Shown here: positions 25,566-31,422 of the stretch, in pieces
How positions within the stretch are numbered: position 1 is the stretch's first letter
Layout of the letters: the number at the start of each line of letters is the position of its first letter
Assembly: GCA_001515955.1 (NCBI GenBank)
Contig: LOES01000029.1
Coordinates: forward strand, 1 to 42,933
Direction: 5' to 3'
Origin: Clostridia bacterium BRH_c25
GTDB taxonomy: Bacteria; Bacillota_A; Clostridia; Lutisporales; Lutisporaceae
Length of the DNA: 42,933 nucleotides
Made by a program: the position numbers and the translations under genes
The notes under the pieces: model-generated
What the model was told of the DNA's origin: nothing
The model's input: only the letters and a program-made list of their open reading frames with translations
Database searches by the model: none

Positions 25566-26110
25566 TTGCCACTCAGGCCTTTTGCAAATTCAATATACTT
25601 ATTCCTCGTTGCAGTGTTTTCACTGTCCTTCTCCACAGCTTCAAATTCTACATCCAGCTTATCCAGAGTCTCCTTGGACAAACGCCGTTCTGCATGCTTG
25701 TATATCGCGTTGTCCTCCTTGTCTATATGCTTTAACAGCATCTGTTCATAGCCTATGGCATTCGCTATAATGTCCACCTTGGCATCCATATTGCCATTTT
25801 CACATTCCTTCAAAGCCTTTTCAAGATCCATAATGTGAGATCTGCCGAGGTCATGCTCTATAAGCATCCCTGCTATAGGGCCGCTTTCAACTCCGAGACC
25901 CAGCTGCTCGGCCATTATGTTGAAAAGCCTGTCTTCTTCTTTCTTGTGATGATACTTGTCTGCGAAATTCCGTATAAACTCAATGACATTATAGAAAAGC
26001 TGATAGTCGACCTTGTCCCCGTGTACTATTGTTATGCACTGTCTCCTTATTTCCTTAAGCACTATTTTTATATACTTATGCTCTTCTACAAGAATATCTA
26101 TCGATTTCAT
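25553..26110 (-). CDS. Hemerythrin-domain (HHE) protein
   Basis: The 185-residue protein is a predicted four-helix bundle that binds a di-iron centre. The ligand pattern is visible: EEH near residue 11, YHHKKEED (HxxxE) near 54-61, IEHD near 87 and HIDKED (HxxxD) near 127-132. Family members bind oxygen or nitric oxide or repair iron-sulfur clusters; in an anaerobe oxygen/NO sensing or detoxification is plausible. A lysine/glutamate-rich C-terminal helix extends beyond the bundle. The 3' end runs into a shared bidirectional terminator. A 44-codon small gene lies just upstream on the same strand. Confidence 0.9.
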   Translation of the reverse strand: MKSIDILVEEHKYIKIVLKEIRRQCITIVHGDKVDYQLFYNVIEFIRNFADKYHHKKEEDRLFNIMAEQLGLGVESGPIAGMLIEHDLGRSHIMDLEKALKECENGNMDAKVDIIANAIGYEQMLLKHIDKEDNAIYKHAERRLSKETLDKLDVEFEAVEKDSENTATRNKYIEFAKGLSGNQII

Positions 26111-26137
26111 CCATCATACCGCCTTTAGCCGATAAAA

Positions 26138-26272
26138 TTAACGCTTTCTGCCTTTATTCTCGGGTCCTTTTTCAGGGTCTATGAACTCCTGCCTTTCAGC
26201 TGCTTTATTCAAATCGCTAAGGGTAGGATTGTGCTTTTTTATTACATTTTTTTTATTTTTATCATCTTTCAT
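26138..26272 (-). CDS. Small basic hydrophilic protein, unknown
   Basis: A 44-residue frame beginning MKDDKNKKNVIKKHNP and ending KGPENKGRKR, very rich in Lys, Asn and Glu. The ATG at 26270-26272 has AGAGGTGATT upstream; a longer in-frame start lacks any ribosome binding site. It is 27 bases upstream of the hemerythrin gene and probably on the same transcript. Such small charged proteins are common in spore formers, but I recognise no family. Coding is supported only by the ribosome binding site and position. Confidence 0.5.
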   Translation of the reverse strand: MKDDKNKKNVIKKHNPTLSDLNKAAERQEFIDPEKGPENKGRKR

Positions 26273-26389
26273 GAAAATCACCTCTAGAGTATTATTTGTA
26301 TGCTTAAGCATATGTATACCAGTGCTTCGTATAGTAATTTTCTTCCAGAGCATGGGAAGCACAGATTAAATATGATTTTGCAATATTTG

Positions 26390-26426
26390 AATTTCAATGT
26401 AGAATGTTTATTGCAAAACATATAGT
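26390..26426 (+). repeat. 37-bp dispersed repeat, copy B
   Basis: This is identical to the minus-strand block 19688-19724 except for one base (G for A at position 13 of the repeat). It lies about 70 bases upstream of the membrane protein gene at 26498, in the divergent gap with the small basic protein gene. It contains the imperfect hairpin ATGTTT-ATTGCA-AAACAT. Confidence 0.7.
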
Positions 26427-26497
26427 ATGAAGCTTTCTAACGCTGTAGTCTCCTGCATATTATTAATATAAAAACAGAAAATTGGAGGTTGATATTC

Positions 26498-27070
26498 ATG
26501 CTGTATGCCTTATCAGAAAAAATCAAAAGAATGTCCTCCGCAAAACCCTTGCTGCTACTGGCTTTGTTCTTTATCATAGTGTATCTGCTTGTTAACGGGC
26601 AGCCCTTTGGAGTTGCAGAGTTCAATGAACGCTACTGCGGTTTGACCCCTCTGGATTTACAGGATAACTATACTACTGAAGAAGTATGCACATTTATGGA
26701 GAAGCTTGGAGAATCCGGCAGGTTGTTTTATGCAAGAATGATTCTGATGCTGGACTTTGCTTTCCCTCTCTCCTATATGCTATTCTGGTCTGCTGCTCTT
26801 TCTTTTCTTTTTAGAAGATTCCTGCCATGCAGCAGCAAGCTTACGTACATAAGTCTTCTCCCCTTCGTTGCAGGCATTGCAGATTACCTCGAAAATATAC
26901 TGATACTGTCTATGCTTTTCAGCTACCCCAAGATTATAAATATGGTTGTAGTACTGTCGAACTTCATGACCAATATTAAAGACCTTTTCATGTGGGTCAG
27001 CCTGCTTCTGCTGCTTTTCGGGCTGCTGCTTCATCTTGTAAGGCTGGTGGTCAAAGTTATATCCAGATAA
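26498..27070 (+). CDS. Integral membrane protein, unknown
   Basis: About 190 residues with four or five hydrophobic segments (around residues 15-35, 78-105, 115-135, 140-160 and 165-187) and one outside loop containing two cysteines. The motif FVAGIADYLENILILSML is shared with a group of uncharacterised bacterial membrane proteins, but no function is known to me. The ATG at 26498 has GGAGG nine bases upstream; a TTG three codons earlier overlaps it and is less likely. It is monocistronic and followed by a strong stem-loop. Confidence 0.75.
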   Translation: MLYALSEKIKRMSSAKPLLLLALFFIIVYLLVNGQPFGVAEFNERYCGLTPLDLQDNYTTEEVCTFMEKLGESGRLFYARMILMLDFAFPLSYMLFWSAALSFLFRRFLPCSSKLTYISLLPFVAGIADYLENILILSMLFSYPKIINMVVVLSNFMTNIKDLFMWVSLLLLLFGLLLHLVRLVVKVISR

Positions 27071-27109
27071 TTAACAGGGCCTTGGGGTTATCTCAAGGCC
27101 CTGTTAATT
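27069..27109 (+). terminator. Stem-loop after the membrane protein gene
   Basis: TTAACAGGGCCTTG (27071-27084) and its exact complement (27094-27107) form a 14-bp stem, extendable to 16 bp by flanking A-T pairs, with a 9-base loop. There is no long T-tract after it, so it is a terminator-like or mRNA-stabilising hairpin. The remaining 27110-27409 gap shows only a weak 7-bp repeat (CTCTATT/AATAGAG near 27252-27284) and nothing I can name. Confidence 0.6.
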
Positions 27110-27409
27110 ATCCAATTGATGTGGAAACGCTTTGTGCAGCACAAAAAATCCATCACAACGAGCAGTATTCCAGCCATTTGAAACTGCCGATAATAAAAGA
27201 AGGCCTACAACAGAAAGGCCTGTGATTATGTATATTTAAAATAAAGTTTTTCTCTATTATTGCGTGACCATAAAGAATAGAGTCAGGATTCTTATCGTTA
27301 AAATCCTCTCTACTCCTTTATTTCACTTCCAAAACCTAAGAGCCTTTCCTGTTGTTAGTTTTTGATTCCTTTTCTCCTATTCGCAGTAAAAGATATGAGT
27401 TATGAGGAA

Positions 27410-28120
27410 TTAACGCTTTACAAAGAAATTCTCCCTAGGAGATGGCTTTCCAAGTAAAAATCCCTGGGCATACACTATCCCTAAAAGTTCAGCGATATTC
27501 AGGTCCTCTTTTTTTTCTATACCCTCAATAATTATTTCTGTTGTATCGGAAAGCAAATTTACCAGACTCCTTACAGTTTTTTGTTTTCGAGAGCTTACTG
27601 AAAGATTTTCTGCAAAATATCGGTCTAACTTTATAAAGTCGGGGTCCAATTCAATCCATTGTTGAAAAAACGAATAACCTCCACCCATATCATCCACTGC
27701 AATTTTGACACCTCTTGCCTGGAGTTCCTTCGTTACCTTTTTAAGCACTCCCCAATTCCTAACAGGCTCATTTTCCAACAACTCAAGTATAACAGGTGTT
27801 GAGCTTGATGCATGAGCGTCCCACCAGGATAAAAAGTTTCTTTCTAAAAGTGTAGATGGAAATATATTAAGAAATATTTGATTTGATTCATCTTTAAATG
27901 ACTCTAATGCAGTTTTTATTGATATACGGTCAAGGATATTTCGATGACCATTTTTATCGGCCTCTCTAAAAACATCGATAGGTGAAATCTGTAATTGTGA
28001 GGTATCCCGTAATAATGCTTCATAACCAATAACCTTATTATTTTTCAAATGGTAAATAGGCTGGAGCCAATGAGTTATTGAATATCCAAACTCGCTTTCA
28101 ACATTTTTACATATATGCAA
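27410..28120 (-). CDS. EAL-domain c-di-GMP phosphodiesterase under a riboswitch
   Basis: The 236-residue protein is a stand-alone EAL domain that should hydrolyse c-di-GMP to pGpG. The catalytic signatures are present: EALLR (34-38), Asn85 (LNIFPS), the acidic ELLE (112-115), DDMGGGYS (143-150), Lys164, EGIEKKED (199-206) and QGFLLGKP (219-226). It lacks a sensory or membrane domain. The start is a TTG at 28118-28120 with GGGAGG eight bases upstream. That ribosome binding site directly follows an intrinsic terminator and, further up, a c-di-GMP-I riboswitch, so its expression should answer to its own substrate. Confidence 0.92.
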   Translation of the reverse strand: MHICKNVESEFGYSITHWLQPIYHLKNNKVIGYEALLRDTSQLQISPIDVFREADKNGHRNILDRISIKTALESFKDESNQIFLNIFPSTLLERNFLSWWDAHASSSTPVILELLENEPVRNWGVLKKVTKELQARGVKIAVDDMGGGYSFFQQWIELDPDFIKLDRYFAENLSVSSRKQKTVRSLVNLLSDTTEIIIEGIEKKEDLNIAELLGIVYAQGFLLGKPSPRENFFVKR

Positions 28121-28130
28121 CTTTATATCC

Positions 28131-28168
28131 TCCCAAAAAATAAAATAGGTAACGTATGAGTTGCCTAC
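28131..28168 (-). terminator. Riboswitch expression-platform terminator
   Basis: On the minus strand TAGGCAAC and GTTACCTA pair (one mismatch) around a 6-base loop and are followed by TTTTATTTTTT. This T-tract abuts the GGGAGG ribosome binding site of the EAL gene. Placed 100 bases after the GEMM aptamer, it is the expected ligand-controlled terminator. Whether c-di-GMP binding favours or prevents termination cannot be read from the sequence by eye. Confidence 0.7.
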
Positions 28169-28267
28169 TTTGCTTGTATTATTGATATGATTTAAGATTT
28201 AAGGCTTTGAGACTTAAATAATCTTTTTGTACCTTTCCTTTAGCCCTTATTTCTTAATTATTATACC

Positions 28268-28360
28268 ATCAACTGGCAACCCAACCGTCATAGCACTCTC
28301 CTGCTTTAGACTTGTGGCTTTGCGTCCTCGCCTTTCAACGAGTTTGCCTTTTTCAATTTA
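28268..28360 (-). promoter_or_regulatory. Cyclic di-GMP-I (GEMM) riboswitch aptamer
   Basis: On the minus strand the conserved GEMM-I elements occur in order. They are GGCAAAC (28342-28348), a P2 hairpin capped by a GAAA tetraloop (CUCGUU-GAAA-GGCGAG), the invariant GACGCAAAGCC, a tetraloop-receptor strand (GUCUAAAGC...GCUAUGAC) in P3, and GGGUUGCC closing P1. Outer P1 pairs AAUUG with CAGUU. The base preceding GCAAAC is G, as expected for c-di-GMP rather than the A of the cGAMP-selective variants, though this numbering was done by eye. It controls the EAL gene 148 bases downstream. Confidence 0.9.
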
Positions 28361-28576
28361 TTAAGCTCTAGATAACAAATTAATCCCTATCTATATAGTA
28401 ACACCCCCCTGCCATAGTATAATTTTACCATATTAATACTATATTTCAACATATAGTTACATTATTTTGCATTTTTATTCCTCACATAAAACATTATTAG
28501 ATTTATTCGAAATTAGATATATTGGGGTAATATATACAAATTTTGAATATCTACTGAAAATTCCATAGGCTAATTT

Positions 28577-28759
28577 TCAGCCTCTGCCATGTTTTTTTAT
28601 TAATGTAATATATTTATTAATCAAATCATCCAGTCTTACGCTAATATTTATAATTTCGATATTATTTCTGTTATCTTCCATCAAAGTTATGCTCATTTCA
28701 TTCAAAGTTGTCCTTAATTCGTCTATTTCATTACATAAATTATCAATATTACAACCCAT
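28577..28759 (-). CDS. Spo0E-like aspartyl-phosphate phosphatase
   Basis: The 60-residue helical protein fits the Spo0E family, small phosphatases that remove phosphate from Spo0A and so delay sporulation. The C-terminal ISVRLDDLINKYI corresponds to the family's SQELDxLIxxY motif, with Arg-Leu-Asp in place of Glu-Leu-Asp. The first helix has IDELRTTLNEM. The ATG has GAGGAG upstream. It is divergent from a broken HTH gene and upstream, on the same strand, of the riboswitch/EAL unit. A 9-bp inverted repeat (CTGAAAATT/AATTTTCAG, 28554-28580) lies across its stop codon but lacks a T-tract. Confidence 0.75.
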   Translation of the reverse strand: MGCNIDNLCNEIDELRTTLNEMSITLMEDNRNNIEIINISVRLDDLINKYITLIKKHGRG

Positions 28760-28800
28760 AAGAAATAATTCTCCTCAAAATTTGTCTATATTATTAAATT

Positions 28801-28839
28801 AGGAGTTCATGCTCCTGACGGCTATAGTCCGCAGACTAT
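28801..28839. repeat. Two adjacent small hairpins in a divergent promoter region
   Basis: AGGAG/CTCCT (28801-28816, 6-base loop) is followed by ATAGTC/GACTAT (28824-28839, 4-base loop CGCA). They lie between the Spo0E-like gene (minus) and the truncated HTH gene (plus). They could be operators or leader hairpins; nothing more can be said. Confidence 0.4.
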
Positions 28840-28882
28840 TTCTATTATCTTGTTGAATTTAATAGTAAAGGAGATGATTATT

Positions 28883-29068
28883 ATGAATTTGGAAGAGCCA
28901 CTTTGGAGGGTTTTAAAAGAGAATAGATTAAGATTGGAACTTTCACAAAAAGAATCGGCAAATAAACGTAGTTTGATAGCACATATATACCTAACTTTCC
29001 ATATTAAATCCTTTCAAATGACTGTACTGCCATCCGGTTTATTGGCATTCTTTCCGTTATTTCAATGA
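28883..29068 (+). pseudogene. Truncated XRE-type helix-turn-helix gene
   Basis: The frame starts at an ATG with AAAGGAG nine bases upstream and reads MNLEEPLWRVLKENRLRLELSQKESANK, the usual first helices of an XRE/Cro-type repressor. After residue 28 the recognition helix expected next is missing and the sequence becomes unrelated (SLIAHIYLTFHIKSF...), ending after 61 residues. No other frame continues the domain. It is best read as a decayed repressor gene, possibly left from a mobile element together with the recombinase 340 bases downstream. Confidence 0.55.
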
Positions 29069-29148
29069 TTCCTTAATTTAAACCCTGCTATTATAAGCTT
29101 GCCCCTTTATTCATATAAATATTGATTAATATTTTGTGACTTCTATCT

Positions 29149-29177
29149 TTGACAATAAATTTGCTACGCTGTATTAT
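29149..29177 (+). promoter_or_regulatory. Consensus sigma-A promoter for the recombinase gene
   Basis: TTGACA (29149-29154) and TATTAT (29172-29177) are separated by exactly 17 bases. This is the best-matching promoter seen in the window. The predicted transcript would start near 29184 and carry a ~225-base leader before the recombinase GTG start. Confidence 0.7.
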
Positions 29178-29199
29178 TGATTGGAACAATATAAATATT

Positions 29200-29384
29200 T
29201 TGTACAATTAATTATACCATAATATATCTTAAAAACCAAATTTTTATAGAATTTTATGTAATTATATAAAATATTTTGGGGTATACTGTAAGAATATTTA
29301 CACTTTATTCTATAATATAGAATAAAGTGTAGTTGAATTAAATGAATTTAAGGAAAATTTGTACAAAATATTTATATTGTACAA
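29200..29384 (+). repeat. Repeated TTGTACAA boxes and a 14-base direct repeat in the recombinase leader
   Basis: The palindrome TTGTACAA occurs at 29200-29207, 29359-29366 and 29377-29384; the last two are 18 bases apart. The first and third extend to a 14-base direct repeat, TTGTACAATTAATT. They could bind a regulator or the recombinase itself. Confidence 0.55.
29299..29331. repeat. 33-bp perfect palindrome in the recombinase leader
   Basis: TACACTTTATTCTAT (29299-29313) and its exact complement (29317-29331) surround the 3-base centre AAT. No long T-tract follows. It lies 77 bases before the recombinase start, inside the predicted 5' leader, so it may be an operator, an RNA hairpin or a recombination site. 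Confidence 0.7.
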
Positions 29385-29407
29385 TTAATTTATGGAGGAG
29401 GAAGTTA

Positions 29408-30007
29408 GTGGCCAGAAATACTGATAATAAAATAAAATATCTTACACAAAAGGAAGCAAAGAGCCTTTTTAATGTCATTAATAGTTTGGATAGTGTGCAT
29501 ACTATTAGAAATTCGGCAATTTTCAGGATTGCATATAGGTGTGGTCTGAGAGCATCGGAAATTGCTTTAATAAGATTGGAAGATTACAATGCAGAAAAAG
29601 GAGAACTATACTGTAAAAGACTAAAAGGTAGCTGTAATAATACCATAAGACTTGATGACAAAACAAAGACAATTTTGGACAGATATATAAGTGAAGCCAA
29701 CATATCGTCCAATTATGAAGTGCTGTTTAGAAGCCAGAAAGATAACCCTATCTCCAGGCAAACCCTAGATTACTTGATGAAAAAGTATTGTATGTATGCA
29801 GATATTGATGATAAAAGAAAGCATCACTTTCATGCACTAAAGCACACTACAGCCGTTCATCTGGCTGAATCTGATATGGATATAAAGGAACTTCAATGGT
29901 GGCTTGGCCATAAATCTGTTTCAAACACAGAAATTTATTTTCAATTTACTACAAAACAACAAGAGAGAATGTATTCAAAACTTGAGGAAAAAAGTGAAAT
30001 GGTTTAG
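29408..30007 (+). CDS. Small tyrosine recombinase (catalytic domain only)
   Basis: The 199-residue protein starts at a GTG behind GGAGGAGG; an in-frame ATG 22 codons earlier has no ribosome binding site. It has the tyrosine-recombinase catalytic set: Arg48 (YRCGLRASE), Lys in RLKG (about 73), His142-x-Leu-Lys145-His146, His168 (LGHKS) and Tyr177 (TEIYFQ). The second catalytic arginine of HxLRH is a lysine here. It lacks the N-terminal arm and core-binding domains of phage integrases and is the size of FimB/FimE and RecV-type DNA invertases. A consensus promoter and palindromes lie upstream. The target site is unknown; decayed-element origin is an alternative. Confidence 0.88.
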   Translation: MARNTDNKIKYLTQKEAKSLFNVINSLDSVHTIRNSAIFRIAYRCGLRASEIALIRLEDYNAEKGELYCKRLKGSCNNTIRLDDKTKTILDRYISEANISSNYEVLFRSQKDNPISRQTLDYLMKKYCMYADIDDKRKHHFHALKHTTAVHLAESDMDIKELQWWLGHKSVSNTEIYFQFTTKQQERMYSKLEEKSEMV

Positions 30008-30011
30008 AAAT

Positions 30012-30066
30012 TGTAAAGAGTTGAGTATGATCGGGAGATATTAACCCAGCCTCAGCTTTCTTTTTA
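30012..30066 (+). terminator. Possible terminator after the recombinase gene
   Basis: AAAG-TTGAG (30015-30025) and CTCAG-CTTT (30051-30060) can pair with one G-U and one bulge around a large loop and are followed by CTTTTT. The stem is weak. Confidence 0.35.
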
Positions 30067-30927
30067 TGCTATTGCATCTATATCTGCGTCTCCAATTATA
30101 ATTGAATTATTAACACTTTGTTTTGCTCTTGTGGATGATAAACTTGCAATATTTACCAACCTGCTGATTAAACCTGAAATACTCTCTATCTTTTTATTAT
30201 GTGCTCCAAAGCCTGTAATTCCTATCGAGGCCGAAACTGGTATCCCATTGGGAAATGGATATGAATTTATCGTACTAATTATTTTTTCCGCGAGTACTCT
30301 GCTGTCACCTATGCAATAGGAGTTTACAATTGCAAATTCATCTCCTGCATATCTGCACAAATACGAATCTGAACCAACATTTTCTTTTAATATATCTGCT
30401 ACATTTTTTAATATTGCATCTCCATTTATATGACCATATTCTTTATCTATATAACCAAAATCATCCATGTCTATGAACATTATTGATATATGTTTTCCAC
30501 TTTTTATAAGATTATAAGCATTATAGAACATATAGTCACTTTTATATAGTCCTGTGAGTAAATCAATGTGTTTACCCAATTCTATATCCAAAATTGTCCT
30601 TGTAATATATCCTATAATCCCATTTCCATCTTCTACAAGTATAATATTAACATCTTTATCCAAATCAAAAATCTCTTTGATTTCCCATATGTACGTACAG
30701 CATTCAACACATATGTATTTACCAGACATAATATCGGCGATTATCCTGTTCGGGTGAGCACCAACCAGCTCTTTTTTCGTAATTACACCAGCTATACTTT
30801 CGTTATCATAAGCAACAAAACATTCAATACTTTCTTCACGAAAAACATTCTGGATTCTTCTTACTCCATTCATGACATCAACCTTCATTAAATTCCTTTT
30901 TACAATATCAGAAGCCTTTTTTATCAT
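30064..30927 (-). CDS. CBS-GGDEF diguanylate cyclase
   Basis: The 287-residue soluble protein has a pair of CBS-like motifs (about 1-115; the pattern IAGVITKKELV...IIGYITRTIL is typical) followed by a GGDEF domain (about 120-285). The active site reads AGDEF (194-198) with FIDMDDFGYID for metal binding, so cyclase activity, making c-di-GMP from GTP, is plausible. No RxxD product-inhibition site is present five residues before it. CBS domains usually bind adenine nucleotides, so the output may follow energy status (inference). It overlaps the upstream 116-residue gene by four bases (ATGA), implying coupled translation. Confidence 0.88.
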   Translation of the reverse strand: MIKKASDIVKRNLMKVDVMNGVRRIQNVFREESIECFVAYDNESIAGVITKKELVGAHPNRIIADIMSGKYICVECCTYIWEIKEIFDLDKDVNIILVEDGNGIIGYITRTILDIELGKHIDLLTGLYKSDYMFYNAYNLIKSGKHISIMFIDMDDFGYIDKEYGHINGDAILKNVADILKENVGSDSYLCRYAGDEFAIVNSYCIGDSRVLAEKIISTINSYPFPNGIPVSASIGITGFGAHNKKIESISGLISRLVNIASLSSTRAKQSVNNSIIIGDADIDAIA

Positions 30928-31274
30928 AAATCAATTGATTTGCTAACATTAAGCGTTATGTTTATCTGAACTTTTAAAATCATAGATTCGTTAGCAATTT
31001 TTCCCCCTTCCTCCATGATTATTGAAATAAGTTTCTCTTTAGGAATCATATTCAATAAAGACCTTCTTACTACAACTGCCTCAACATAATTATGTTCAAC
31101 TTTTACTATTTCATATTGATCCGGGGACAATATGTCTACCATCCTTCTTGCTGCCTCAGGTCCAATTGGGGCCATTTTACCCACTATTAATACATCCTGC
31201 ATCGGAGGCATTTCAAACTCCGAAAACCTCATATTTATCTCTGCTTTTTTTGTCCCCTCTATTCTACTTTCCAT
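30924..31274 (-). CDS. Unknown 116-residue protein coupled to the diguanylate cyclase
   Basis: I do not recognise this protein. It starts at an ATG behind GAAGGTGA. The N-terminal part (MPPMQDVLIVGKMAPIGPEAARRMVDIL) looks like a short Rossmann-like or regulatory fold; the C-terminus has alternating beta-type residues (SMILKVQINITLNVSKSIDL). There is no signal peptide or membrane segment. The last codons overlap the start of the CBS-GGDEF gene by four bases, so the two proteins are made together. A role as sensor or partner of the cyclase is the natural guess, but that is inference from gene order only. Confidence 0.75.
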   Translation of the reverse strand: MESRIEGTKKAEINMRFSEFEMPPMQDVLIVGKMAPIGPEAARRMVDILSPDQYEIVKVEHNYVEAVVVRRSLLNMIPKEKLISIIMEEGGKIANESMILKVQINITLNVSKSIDL

Positions 31275-31422
31275 CGTACGTCACCTTCTTTATAAATCAT
31301 ATATTATCATATTCTGTCTAATTTTTCTATTATTTATTATATATTCTCTTATCGCTGCTTTCATAATTTCTTATTCCCAATTTATGATTGGTTGGGAGGT
31401 GACAAGAGTACCCTCACCTTTC

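Noticed and set aside
27252..27284. CTCTATT/AATAGAG repeat as terminator of the EAL gene
   Set aside because: On the minus strand the hairpin is followed by A residues, not T, so it is not a terminator for that gene.
28240..28270. TATAAT-like sequence just after the riboswitch aptamer on the minus strand
   Set aside because: No -35 element at suitable distance; it lies within the riboswitch transcript.
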